Assembly (NCBI GenBank): GCA_947476275.1
Contig: CANJPQ010000015.1
Coordinates: 57,892-121,891, forward strand
DNA from: Fidelibacterota bacterium
Lineage (GTDB): Bacteria > Pseudomonadota > Alphaproteobacteria > Rhodospirillales > Rhodospirillaceae
Length of the DNA: 64,000 nt
Direction: 5' to 3'
Below the pieces are notes generated by a model that did not search any database, was not told where the DNA came from, and was given only the letters and a program-made list of their open reading frames with translations. The translations under genes and the position numbers were made by a program. Every line of letters starts with the position of its first letter. Position 1 is the first letter of the stretch. This document shows positions 35,583 through 45,025 of this stretch, piece after piece.

Positions 35583-37934
35583 ATGATCACACGCAAACTG
35601 GTGTGCGCGTTTATCGCTGCACAATTCGTCGCGGCAGTCTTCGGTACGGCTTCCGCACAAACCGGTATCGAGGAGATCGTCGTCACGGCGCGTAAGCGCG
35701 CGGAGAGCCTGCAAGAGGTTCCGCTGGCCGTGACAGCGTTCACCTCGCAAGACCTCGCGCGCCGCGCCGTCACCGACATGAAGGACATCGCGCGCCTCAC
35801 CCCCGGCTTCAGCTTCCAGGACTACGGCGGCGGCGGTGCGACGGCCCCGGTTGTCCGAGGTGCCGCGCAGATCGTCAACAATCTCGAGCAGGCTGTTTCG
35901 TTCTTCTTCGACGGCGTTTACCTGCCGCGCTCCTATGTGACCAATCTCGGGTTCGGTAACGTCGAGCGCATCGAAGTGGTCAAGGGCCCGCAAAGCGCAC
36001 GTTACGGCCGCAACGCCTTCATGGGCGCGGTCAACTACGTCGCCAAGAAGCCGACCGAAGAATGGCTGCTCGAAGGCACCGGCACCGTCGGCGATCATTC
36101 ACGCTATGAAGGCAATGTCGCGGTCTCCGGCGCTTTGGTGCCGGAAGTGTTCCGCTTCCGCGCCGGCATCGACTACGCCGACTTCGACGGCAATTGGCGC
36201 AATAGCCATCCTTACTGCGGCATCACGTACCGCCAAGGCACCAACTGCTGGCTCGGCGGGTCGAACCGCAAGGTCTACTCGATCCAGGGCCAGTTGCTGC
36301 CGACCGATCGGATCACCATCGACCTCTCCTATTACCGCTACGATTACAGCGAAGAACATCGCGCTGAGAACTTCTTCGCCGAACTCGGTGCCAACAGCCA
36401 AACGCTGAATTGCGGCCAGTACAACCCGAACGTCCGGCCGGCGTCGGCGGGCGGTCTCGGTGCTGGCGGCCAGTGGTTCCGTCTCTATTGCGGCGAGGTG
36501 CCGGTGAACAGCATCCCGATCGATCCGCGCGGCTATGCGCGCCAGCTCGAGATGGACTTCGCCCGCGCCTCCGTCAATTACCGCGTCACGGATGCGGTAA
36601 CTATGGACTACACGTTCGGCCACATCCGCGCGTTCAACAAATCGTTCGGCTACAAGGACATTTATCCGGGCTGCCCGTTCTTCCTGCCCGGCCTCTGCGT
36701 GTTCGAGAACGGCCCGCTCGGTGACTTCACCACCGATTCCCACGAATTGCGCTTCTCTTGGGACGACAAGGGCCCGCTGACCGCCGCGGTCGGCGTCTTC
36801 TATACAGAGAGCGAGGACTACGCGACCAACAACTTCTCCGCGCTCCCGCTGCTCACCGGGGTCCCGACACAGCCGATCAACGTGCTCGATCCGACCGGCT
36901 TCTCGGTATTCGCAGTGCTTGCGCGCACCGTGACCAAGACGAAAGTGTGGTCGCCGTTCGGCGAACTCTCCTACCGGTTCCTGGATGATCGTGCGTCGAT
37001 CAGCTTGGAAGGCCGCTTCTCCCGGGAACGCAAATTCCAGGGCAGCCTGCCGACAACCGCCACCGCGGGCCTGAATAGTTTTGTCGGCCTCCAACTGCGC
37101 GGCACATTCAAAGCGTTCACGCCGCGCATCACCGCAGAATACAAGCTGACCCCGACCAATCTCCTCTTCGCCTCGGCGGCGAAGGGTGTGAAGTCGGGCG
37201 GCTTCAACGCCACCGCGACCCTGCCGGAGAACCGCCTCTACGGCCAGGACCGCAACTGGACCTACGAAATCGGCACCAAGAACACGTTCAACGACGGCCG
37301 TTTGCTGCTGAACGGCACGCTGTTCTACGTGCACTGGACCGACATGCAGATCACGGCGCCGGATACCGGCAACACTGCGGCGCTGCCCCTCACGATCATC
37401 CGCAACCTTGGCACGTTGAATTCCAAGGGCGTGGAACTCGAGGCGCAGATCGTGCCGATCGATGGGCTGACCCTCGGCGGCAACCTGTACTACGGCGATT
37501 CGCGCTTCGCCAACGGCACGAAGGACTTGAGCTGGTCGCGTGTCCCGGCGGTTTGCGACAACGTTGTCTGCCCGACGAGCGGCGACGTCAGCGGCAAGAC
37601 CGCGCCGCGCCAATCGAAGTGGCAGGGCACCATCAGCGGCGAATGGATGCACGACCTCGGCATGTGGGATGCGAAGTACTACCTCCGCGCCGACGTGGCG
37701 CTCCAGTCGCGTCAGTACATCAATACGATGAACATCGCCTGGGTCGGCGGTCGCGCCATCGCCAACGCCAGCATCGGCATGACGAAGGGCAATTACGAAC
37801 TACAGCTCTGGTCGCGGAACCTCTTCGATAAGCAGTATGTGCAGAGCGTAATCGAAGGCATTCCGAACGAGCAGTACAACGCATACCTGGGCGAACGCCG
37901 CACGATCGGCCTCACGGCAAAATTCAAGTATTGA
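35583..37934 (+). CDS. TonB-dependent outer-membrane receptor
   Basis: The 783-residue protein has a Sec signal (MITRKLVCAFIAAQFVAAVFGTASA), a TonB-box-like start IEEIVVTARKRAESLQEVPL, a plug domain (about 40-160, with RIEVVKGPQSARYGRNAFMG) and a 22-stranded type barrel ending in an aromatic strand (RRTIGLTAKFKY). 'ESLQEVPLAVTAF' is typical of the receptor group found in soil alphaproteobacteria and sphingomonads, often for siderophores, vitamin B12 or plant-derived compounds; the ligand cannot be deduced. GGGGAACGAGGGGC precedes the ATG at 35583. The gene ends before a strong hairpin at 37961-37993. Confidence 0.93.
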   Translation: MITRKLVCAFIAAQFVAAVFGTASAQTGIEEIVVTARKRAESLQEVPLAVTAFTSQDLARRAVTDMKDIARLTPGFSFQDYGGGGATAPVVRGAAQIVNNLEQAVSFFFDGVYLPRSYVTNLGFGNVERIEVVKGPQSARYGRNAFMGAVNYVAKKPTEEWLLEGTGTVGDHSRYEGNVAVSGALVPEVFRFRAGIDYADFDGNWRNSHPYCGITYRQGTNCWLGGSNRKVYSIQGQLLPTDRITIDLSYYRYDYSEEHRAENFFAELGANSQTLNCGQYNPNVRPASAGGLGAGGQWFRLYCGEVPVNSIPIDPRGYARQLEMDFARASVNYRVTDAVTMDYTFGHIRAFNKSFGYKDIYPGCPFFLPGLCVFENGPLGDFTTDSHELRFSWDDKGPLTAAVGVFYTESEDYATNNFSALPLLTGVPTQPINVLDPTGFSVFAVLARTVTKTKVWSPFGELSYRFLDDRASISLEGRFSRERKFQGSLPTTATAGLNSFVGLQLRGTFKAFTPRITAEYKLTPTNLLFASAAKGVKSGGFNATATLPENRLYGQDRNWTYEIGTKNTFNDGRLLLNGTLFYVHWTDMQITAPDTGNTAALPLTIIRNLGTLNSKGVELEAQIVPIDGLTLGGNLYYGDSRFANGTKDLSWSRVPAVCDNVVCPTSGDVSGKTAPRQSKWQGTISGEWMHDLGMWDAKYYLRADVALQSRQYINTMNIAWVGGRAIANASIGMTKGNYELQLWSRNLFDKQYVQSVIEGIPNEQYNAYLGERRTIGLTAKFKY

Positions 37935-37960
37935 TCTGCTGCTGTTTTGAGTTGGAGCAT

Positions 37961-37993
37961 GATCGGGTCAGGTTTTTTCAACCTGACCCGATC
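37961..37993. terminator. 14-bp perfect hairpin between convergent genes (terminator or dispersed repeat)
   Basis: GATCGGGTCAGGTT at 37961-37974 pairs perfectly with AACCTGACCCGATC at 37980-37993 around the loop TTTTC. It stands between the TonB-receptor stop (37934) and the convergent stop at 37999. No proper T run follows on either strand, so it may be a repeat element with terminator function rather than a classical intrinsic terminator. The leading GAGCATGATCGGG resembles dispersed hairpin repeats common in alphaproteobacterial genomes. Confidence 0.6.
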
Positions 37994-37998
37994 GTCCT

Positions 37999-38559
37999 TT
38001 AGGCGATCTTGCGCGCGATCATGACCTGGTGGACGGCCATGACGCGCCGCACAGCCTCGATCAGATGCTGAGACGACAGCGACACGCCTGAGATTACGGG
38101 CACCCGTTCTGCCGGGTCCACGCCGCCGCGTTTGCAGCCCACAAATTTGCTGATCCACTCCGGCTTGCGGATCTGGTCGTAGACGCCGAGGCATACCAAC
38201 ACCTCGACGCCTTTGACAGCGCCGTCGTTGTCTAGGCCGACGCTGAACGTGATCACGTCGTCGCGACCGACACACTGATCGAGGAAGAACCAGCCGCCGG
38301 TCGATACCTTCCACACCGGTACGCGCCGCCGCCAGATCGCGGCGTCGAGGGCGTTGCGCTGGATGTATTGGATTTCGCCGTCGGTCAGGTCGAACTTCAT
38401 GTCCGTGAACTTGGCCTTCGGGAACGTGATGTCCCGCGCTTGCGCCACGGTTAGGAAGTCGTAGGCGCGCGCCGGCCTGGCGACTACGGCAGCCGCCAAC
38501 GCGGGCGCGAACAAAAGTCGCGCCCGCATCGGCAGAGGTGTTTTGTCCTTCGCGCGCAT
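37999..38559 (-). CDS. exported FMN-binding-domain-like protein
   Basis: The 186-residue protein has a leader with a hydrophobic core (MRARLLFAPALAAAVVARPARA) and a mature region similar to the FMN-binding domain of NosR/RnfG-type proteins: VITFSVGLDNDGAVKGVEVLVC and the C-terminal VPVISGVSLSSQHLIEAVRRV, where the SGVSLSS stretch resembles the SGATxS/T site for covalent FMN. The Ser-for-Thr difference makes flavin attachment uncertain. The ATG at 38559 is chosen, 14 bases after the upstream stop; 38529 (MRARLL) is also possible. It is probably co-transcribed with the SnoaL-like gene before it. Confidence 0.55.
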   Translation of the reverse strand: MRAKDKTPLPMRARLLFAPALAAAVVARPARAYDFLTVAQARDITFPKAKFTDMKFDLTDGEIQYIQRNALDAAIWRRRVPVWKVSTGGWFFLDQCVGRDDVITFSVGLDNDGAVKGVEVLVCLGVYDQIRKPEWISKFVGCKRGGVDPAERVPVISGVSLSSQHLIEAVRRVMAVHQVMIARKIA

Positions 38560-38572
38560 TGTCTTACGTCTG

Positions 38573-39100
38573 TTAGGGCTTCGCGGCTTCCTGCTTGGCA
38601 TACGCCTCCAGAATCCCGAGCTGCTTCAGGATCGTGATCTGGTCGTTGTTGCCCCAGCGCTCCACAACCTTTCCGTCCTTGAGGCGGTATGTGTCGGTCG
38701 CCGTCGTTGTGTATTTCTTCCCGTTGGCTGGAATATTGCCCATCGGGCTGGTCATGGTTGCTGACAGGGTGACGCGCACGACCACGAGGTCGTCGGCGCA
38801 GATAATCAGATCGTTGACCAGCTTGCGGTCCGGGCTGTTCGCCTTCGAATCGCGCCACATCTTCTGCATGTTGGCGATTGGCACGCGCTGGGTTTCCCCA
38901 CCGCCACGGTCGGCATTGTGGCTGATCACTTCCGGCGCGTAGTACTTCGGCGCTTGCGCCTCGTCACGCTTGTTAAACAACACCTCCGTCATCTCTTCGA
39001 CCATGCGCAAGTTGGCTTCGTTGCCCTTGCAATGGGTCTCGGTTGCGAATGCCGGCGCGCTTAAGGCGATCATCACGAGTGTTTGAATTCCGAATCGCAT
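38573..39100 (-). CDS. exported SnoaL/NTF2-like protein
   Basis: The 175-residue protein starts with a Sec signal (MRFGIQTLVMIALSAPAFA) and has an NTF2-like/SnoaL fold: the start NLRMVEEMTEVLFNKRDEAQ, the strand YYAPEVISHNADRGGGETQR, and the closing strands TDTYRLKDGKVVERWGNNDQ. Family members are ester cyclases, isomerases or binding proteins; no activity can be assigned. The gene is 14 bases upstream of the FMN-binding-like gene. A weak GGGGA site precedes its ATG. Confidence 0.7.
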   Translation of the reverse strand: MRFGIQTLVMIALSAPAFATETHCKGNEANLRMVEEMTEVLFNKRDEAQAPKYYAPEVISHNADRGGGETQRVPIANMQKMWRDSKANSPDRKLVNDLIICADDLVVVRVTLSATMTSPMGNIPANGKKYTTTATDTYRLKDGKVVERWGNNDQITILKQLGILEAYAKQEAAKP

Positions 39101-39242
39101 GAGAGTCCCCGTACCGAAATGTGGAATTAACGCACCACAGAATACACCCCCGGCGCGCCGGTTGAAGGGCGCGACGTTGCGGCACAGTCACGATACGGAC
39201 AGCGGGTGCTGCGGACAAGCGGGTGTGTCCGTTACGGTCTGG

Positions 39243-39268
39243 ATACCTACCGCCAGAATACCTACCGC
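39243..39268. repeat. short tandem repeat at the 3' end of the DUF885 gene
   Basis: ATACCTACCGC occurs at 39243-39253 and again at 39258-39268, a 15-base period. The copies straddle the stop codon of the DUF885 gene (39262). Two copies only; probably a minor slippage duplication. Confidence 0.5.
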
Positions 39269-41121
39269 AAGGTCCGGCCGGCGCCGATGCCTTGCACACC
39301 CCGGCGTTCGGCGGTCTGCTTCCGGATCACCCACGTCGCCACAACTTCCGCCAGGACGTCCAGGGGCAGCGCGCCAGACCCCAGCACCACGTCGTGGAAC
39401 TCGCGCAGGTCGAACTTCGAGCCGAGGAACTTCCGCGCCGCTTCCCGCAGCTCGATGATTTTGGTCATGCCGATCTTGTAGCTGGTCGCCTGGCCCGGCA
39501 TCACGATGTAGCGCTCCACAGAATTGACGCAGTCCACGGCCGCGTTGGGCGTCATGTCCTCCAGGTAGGCGATCGCCTGTTCGCGGCTCCACTTCCACGC
39601 CGAGCCATGCAAGCCGGTGTCCACCACCAATCGGCAGGCGCGCCAAAGCTCGTTCGTCAGGCGACCGAAGTCCGAATAGGGATTCTTGTAGAACCCCATC
39701 TCCTTAGGCATGCGTTCGCAATACAGGCCCCAGCCCTCGATATAGGCCGTGAAGCCGCCGAAGCGACGGAACTTCGGCATGTCCTGCAGTTCCTGCGCGA
39801 TGGAGATCTGCATGTGATGGCCGGGGATCGCCTCATGGTAGGCGAGCGATTCCATTTCGTATTTCGGCTGGCCGTGCATGTCGAAGGTGTTGACGTAGAA
39901 CACCCCGGGCCGGCCGTCGAAGGCGCCGGGCGCTTCGTAGAAGGCGCTGGTGGCGGACTGCTCGCGGAACGGCTCGACGGCCTTGAGCACGAGCTCTGCC
40001 TTAGGTTTGGCGATGAACAGCTCGTCGAGGCGCGCCTTCATCGTGTCCAGAATATCCTGCGCGTCCGCGAGATAAGCCGCTTTGCCTTCTTCGGTCTGCG
40101 GATAGTAGAACTGCGCGTCTGTGCGCATGTATTCGAAGAACTCCTTCAAGGAGCCCTTGAACTTCACGCGCGTCTTGACCGCTTCCATCTCGTCGCGGAT
40201 GCGCGCCACGTCCTCTACGCCGAAGGCGTGGATTTCCTCCGCCGTCATGTCGGTTGTCGTCTGATCCTTCAGGCAGAACGCGTAGTAGGCGTCGCCATCC
40301 GGCAGGTGCCACACGCCGTCCGCGGTGCCGGCGCTCTGCCCCTCCACCGTAGCGATCAGCTTGCGATAGGCCGGGCCGACCGCGCCGCGCACTGCGCGCA
40401 AAGCGTCCGCGCGCAACTTGCGTTTCTCCGGCTCCGCGATGTCGAGCTTGCCGATCTTCCCGGTGATGTCGGCCAGGAGCGGGCTGGCCTTCCCACCGCC
40501 GAACGGCCCCCCGGATATCACGTTCCGACAATCGCGCAGAACGTTGGCATAGACGAACTTCGGAGCCAGCACGCCGCGCGCTTCGCTCATCCGCATCCGC
40601 TCGATCACCTGATCGATCAGTTTCGGAATGCCCGCCAACCGCGCGATATAGGCTTCCGCCTGGTCGCGATCGGCGACGCGATGGATGTTCATCAGGAAGG
40701 TCGGGATTTCCTGCTGCCACCCGAACATCTGGTTCACCGGATAGCTGTGGAAACGCCAGCGGTAGCGGCCGATGCGCCGTTCGCATTGATCCACATAGAG
40801 CCGGTAGCTCAGTTGCCCTTGCGGTGTGAACGCGGACGCGCTGAATAGCCGCTTGGCCTCGGCAAGTTCGTCTTGCGTCAACGCCAAGTCCTCGGCCTCG
40901 CGCGCTTCGCTGACTTCGTCCCATTTATCGAGGTTGGTCTTCAGGCCGAGATAGGCCTGGGTCATCGGGCTGCGGTTCAGCCAGAACTGGTAGCGGTCCT
41001 CCAGCCAGCCGTTCAGCCGCGCGGTTTCCGCTTCCGGCCCCTGCGCGGACGCGTGACCCACGGGCAATGCAAAAGCCGCCGTTGCCGCCAGGAACTGCCG
41101 CCGATCAACGCGCAAGGTCAC
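39262..41121 (-). CDS. exported DUF885-family metallopeptidase-like protein
   Basis: The 619-residue protein belongs to the DUF885 family. The zinc-binding signature [10 protein letters not shown] (HExxxGHxxQ) lies in the C-terminal part, with the conserved [12 protein letters not shown] nearby. The leader [20 protein letters not shown] is twin-arginine-like. I chose GTG at 41121: it overlaps the stop of the upstream binding-protein gene as GTGA, and GAGGGC lies at good distance, whereas the TTG at 41145 has no such support. A peptidase role in the periplasm fits the peptide-binding gene before it. Length agrees with the family. Confidence 0.85.
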   Translation of the reverse strand: MTLRVDRRQFLAATAAFALPVGHASAQGPEAETARLNGWLEDRYQFWLNRSPMTQAYLGLKTNLDKWDEVSEAREAEDLALTQDELAEAKRLFSASAFTPQGQLSYRLYVDQCERRIGRYRWRFHSYPVNQMFGWQQEIPTFLMNIHRVADRDQAEAYIARLAGIPKLIDQVIERMRMSEARGVLAPKFVYANVLRDCRNVISGGPFGGGKASPLLADITGKIGKLDIAEPEKRKLRADALRAVRGAVGPAYRKLIATVEGQSAGTADGVWHLPDGDAYYAFCLKDQTTTDMTAEEIHAFGVEDVARIRDEMEAVKTRVKFKGSLKEFFEYMRTDAQFYYPQTEEGKAAYLADAQDILDTMKARLDELFIAKPKAELVLKAVEPFREQSATSAFYEAPGAFDGRPGVFYVNTFDMHGQPKYEMESLAYHEAIPGHHMQISIAQELQDMPKFRRFGGFTAYIEGWGLYCERMPKEMGFYKNPYSDFGRLTNELWRACRLVVDTGLHGSAWKWSREQAIAYLEDMTPNAAVDCVNSVERYIVMPGQATSYKIGMTKIIELREAARKFLGSKFDLREFHDVVLGSGALPLDVLAEVVATWVIRKQTAERRGVQGIGAGRTLR

Positions 41122-42688
41122 GGTCTGCCCTCGATCCACATCCAACGGGAGGGATGCATGTTCGCTGCGTTTTCTGCAAACCCTTTCACGTACGGCGCCG
41201 ACAATTCCTTCGCCACCATGTACATGACGGGGATCATGGCGTCGTCGTTCAGCGCCAGTTGCTCGGCTTCCGCCAGAATCTCCGCTCGCTTGCCGAGATC
41301 GAGGGTGGTTTTCGCCCGGTCCAGCAGGGCGTCGAACGCCGGATTGGCGTACCCGCCGGAGTTGAAGGCGCCGGCGCGGGAGTCCAGAAGCCCCAGGAAC
41401 GTCACCGGGTCATTGTAGTCCGCCCGCCAGGCACTCTTGGCGAAGCTGAAGTCGAGCTGGTGAAACATCGCGTAGTGAACCTTGGGCTCGTTGGCCAGGG
41501 ACCGTGCCACGATTCCGCAATCCTTCAAAAGCGCCACCTCGCTGATGATGGCGCGGCGCGCGTCATGGCCGGTCATGTGCACATACTCGAACGCCAGGGG
41601 CCGGTCGGGCCCGAAGCCTGCGTCTGCCAGCAGGCGCTTGGCCTCGGCGCGCCGCTTGGCCATCGGCCAGTCCGCGAATGGTAGCCGCGCCTTCGCGATG
41701 GCGTTCGCCGTGCCGGGTGGCACCAGCGCATGGGCCGGCACGCGCCCGTCGCGCGATCGATGCACAACGAAATGGCGCGCCGCACGCGCGCGTCGTTGAA
41801 CGGAGGCCGACGAAAATTCGGCAGCATGTACTCAAGCGCCAGCACGGTGGCGATGTGTGCCGCGCCCGGCATGTTCGTCTTTAGCCAATCGAGCTGATTG
41901 ATCGGAAAGCCGCGCACGCCGTAATTGCCGTCGATCTCATGGGCGCGGAAGCGCGTCAGCGCGACGGTCTCATCGTCGATGGGATAGTAGAAGACCTCAT
42001 CCAGGCGCACGTCTGCCGCGTCGTAGAACAGCGGGTTCTTCACGGCCTTCACCTGATCGTGCGGCCGCCACAGCGCCAATTTGAACGCGCCGCTCGACAC
42101 CAGGTTCGTATCGCGCGTCCATGCTTCGCCATGTTTGGCGATCGTGTGCTCCGGTACCGGATATGCTTGCGGCGCGCTGAGCAGGCCGGGCAAATACGGC
42201 GCGGGGGCTTCCAACACGATCTCGACCGTACGGTCGTCGATCGCGCGCACGCCGAGCTTGTCGAGCGGCATCTTGCCCGCGTTCACGCTCTCCGCGTTCT
42301 TGATGATGTAGAGCAGCGATGCATATTTCGCCGCTGCCTTCGGGTCGAACAGACGACGGAACCCGAACACGGCGTCGGAAGCTTTCAGCGCCACGCCGTC
42401 GGACCATTTCAGGCTTGGGCGCAGATGGAAGGTCCAGGTCAGAGCATCGGCGCTGACGTCCCATCGCTCCGCGGCCCCGGGGATTGGCTCGCCGCGTACA
42501 TTCTCGGTCGTGAGGCCAAGGAATAGATCGGCCAGGATCGCGTGCTCCCAGGCGGATGCGGACGCCTGCGGATCGAGCGTATCGGGCTCCGCCATATTGC
42601 CCCGGCGCAGGGTTTCCAGCGCGCCGGCGGGGGGGCTGGTCAGCAGGGCGAGGATCGAAAAGGCGCGTAAAAATCCACAGATAGGCAT
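41118..42688 (-). pseudogene. ABC transporter peptide-binding protein, SBP_bac_5 family, split by a frameshift near 41752
   Basis: Two adjoining frames encode one family 5 solute-binding protein. Frame one, from 42688, has the signal (MPICGFLRAFSILALLTSPP), GALETLRRGNMAEPDTLDPQ and the signature PFNDARVRRAISLCIDR. Frame two takes over at about 41750 with VPAHALVPPG and runs to 41118, covering the second lobe. A single missing base near 41752 restores the frame, but the segment usually found after 'DR' (about seven residues before the Pro-Ala) is then also shorter than in relatives. It may be a real decayed gene or an assembly error. Its neighbour is the DUF885 peptidase, a natural partner for a peptide importer. 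Confidence 0.8.
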
Positions 42689-42768
42689 GTCCGTTCCTTA
42701 CCACGGCAACAGCCCTTTCGCCTGCGCCATCGGCCTTGATAAGCTCCCAGGCGGGGGGGGGCGCGCGG

Positions 42769-43281
42769 ATGAGCGATCACAACACACCCGGTAACCAGCA
42801 TGATGAAGCCACGATCCGCGCCAAGCGCGGGGAGCTGTTGATTCGGTTGGCCTACGACAAGGACAAGACGATCTTCCGCGAAGGCGATGCATCCACCGAC
42901 GCCTACGTCGTCCAGTCGGGCAAGGTCGGCGTGTTCAAGGATGCCGAGGGCAAAATGCTGCGCCTGGCCGTCATGGAAAAGGGGGCCATGTTCGGGGAAA
43001 TGGCGGCCATCACCGGTGAACCGCGCGGCGCCACCATGATCGCGCTGGAGCCGACCGTGGTGGTGCGCATCTCCAAGGCCATGATGCGGCAGAAGATCCA
43101 GGCCTGCGATCCGTTCGTCAAAGCGCTGCTCGACATCCTCATCACCAACCTGACCCGGGTGAACGAGCGCTACGTCGCCAAGAACGCCATGGTCGATAAG
43201 CTGGTGACCGAGCTGAAGGCTGGCGCCCTGGGGGGCGAAAAGATCTCCGACAGCGCCACGCCGGGGGAAAATCCCGGGTAG
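42769..43281 (+). CDS. cyclic nucleotide-binding domain protein
   Basis: A 170-residue soluble protein built of one cAMP/cGMP-binding domain (about 25-140): FREGDASTDAYVVQSGKVGV is the usual beta-roll start and FGEMAAITGEPRGATMIAL is the phosphate-binding cassette with conserved Glu and Arg. There is no DNA-binding domain, so it is a regulator that acts on a partner, or a sensor subunit. A nine-base G run (42753-42761) lies directly before the ATG and may serve as or disturb the ribosome-binding site. A gap of 80 bases separates it from the divergent binding-protein gene. Confidence 0.85.
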   Translation: MSDHNTPGNQHDEATIRAKRGELLIRLAYDKDKTIFREGDASTDAYVVQSGKVGVFKDAEGKMLRLAVMEKGAMFGEMAAITGEPRGATMIALEPTVVVRISKAMMRQKIQACDPFVKALLDILITNLTRVNERYVAKNAMVDKLVTELKAGALGGEKISDSATPGENPG

Positions 43282-43449
43282 CAGTTGTGGCGCGGGAAGT
43301 TATTAAACAGTTGATTTTTAATGACTTTATTTCATTCTCATACAAGAAAACTTACGTGTGTTTCGAGAAGAATTGCAACCCTTCCGTAGGCTAGGCCGTA
43401 TCTGTGTTAACTTATGGCCGCGTGAGCCGAGGGGACGAGCGCGCCTACG

Positions 43450-45016
43450 ATGCTGCCAGACCGTCCATCTTCCGAGCGCATTGCGCTCAATCGTGTGACC
43501 TTCGGTGCGCGGACCGCTGACGTCGACACCGTGCGGCGCATGGGCGGGTTCAATGCCTGGGTCGATGACCAGCTGAGCCCCCCCCGCCGGCGACGACGAC
43601 GCCCTGGCGCAGTACCTCAAGCAGCAGACCCTCTACATCCAGTACGACGCCTACGATGCCATGGGTATCAAGTGGCCCGCGGTCAACGAGATGCGTCCGC
43701 TGCAATGGCTCGGCAAGTCCGGCACGCAAATCTGGACCGCCACCAAGGACGAGCTTTGGAAAATGGCGGTTCCGGAGCAGATTCGTCCGCAAGACGAACT
43801 CGCCTCCTCGGTCTACATCCGCAATACCCATAGCCGCTATCAGCTGCGGGAGGTGATGACCGACTTCTGGCTAAATCACTTCAGCATCTCGAGCGCGAAG
43901 GACGTCCAAGGCGCCAACGCGCTGATCGTCTACGACCGCGATGTCATCCGTCCCAACGTCTTCGGCAACTTCCGCACCATGCTCGAAGCGGTCGCAACGT
44001 CGACGTCGATGCTGAAGTATCTCGACAATGCCGACAGCGACTCTGTCCATCCGAACGAAAACTATGCGCGCGAACTCATGGAACTGCACACCATGGGCCG
44101 CGACGCCTATCTTGGGAAACGTACGACCAGCGACGCCAGTAGCGGCTTCACGGATGAAGACATCATCCAGGCATCGCGCGCGCTGTCCGGGTGGACCGTC
44201 AAGCAAAACCAATTCGACGGTTTTGGCGGTCAGCACCCCAGCACGGGCGAATTCGTGTTCAACGTCTATCAGCACAACAATCAGGCCGGCCAATACCTCG
44301 GGTCCGATCTATCCGCACTGCGCAACATCGCCCAAGGTCAGAAGGTGCTCGATCTGGTGGCGGACCATCCCGCCACTGCGACGTTCGTGTGCGGCAAGAT
44401 CGTGAAGCGCATCTTCGGCTCCGCCGCGCCCGCTGCGGTGCTTGATCGCGCCGTCAAAGCCTGGAAGGACAACCGCACGCGTCCGGACCAGATCAAGCAG
44501 GTGCTGCGGGCGATCCTGCAGGACGGCACGGAGGTCTCAACTCTGCCGCCGTCCAAGGTGCGCCGGCCCCATGAAATGGTAATCGCCTTCGCGCGCGCCA
44601 TCCAAGCGAACATCAAGCCAAGTCCGCACTGGCGATATATCTTCGCCGGCGTCTACGACGCGCCCTTCAACTGGCCAACTCCCGATGGCCGGCCGGACAC
44701 AGATGAGTTCTGGCTCAACTCCGCCACCAATATGGGCAATTGGCTGAATCTCAACTTCCTCATCTACAATGTCAGCGTCGAGGTCTCCTATGTCGACCAG
44801 ATGCCGCTCAGCATCCAGAGCTCGCCGACCTTGATGGCCGAGTTCTGGCTAGAGCGGTTGATCGGCTATTCGGTGAACAGCCAGGCGATGGACGCTTTGA
44901 TCAAGACCATGACGCGCCTGCGTGACGGCTATGCCTGGGATCCCAAGAACTACGACAACGGCATCGGGTTCTTGCTCACGGCGCTTGCGACGTCGCCTGA
45001 ATTCATGTTGCGCTGA
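43450..45016 (+). pseudogene. DUF1800 family protein, split by a frameshift in a C8 run
   Basis: The N-terminal frame starts at 43450 with SSERIALNRVTFGARTADVD and GFNAWVDDQLS, the typical DUF1800 opening. At 43578-43585 there is a run of eight C; removing one C joins it to the second frame, which continues as AGDDDALAQYLKQQTLYIQY through the conserved MTDFWLNHFSI, NENYARELMELHTMG and FVCGKIVKRIFG to 45016. The corrected protein would be about 522 residues. Either it is a sequencing slip, phase variation by slippage, or a pseudogene. The DUF1501 gene follows after nine bases, as in many genomes; the pair is of unknown role in the envelope. Confidence 0.85.
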
Positions 45017-45025
45017 GGGACCGTC

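Noticed and set aside
36099..37652. A 517-codon minus-strand open frame opposite the TonB receptor
   Set aside because: Antisense shadow of the receptor barrel; no domain.
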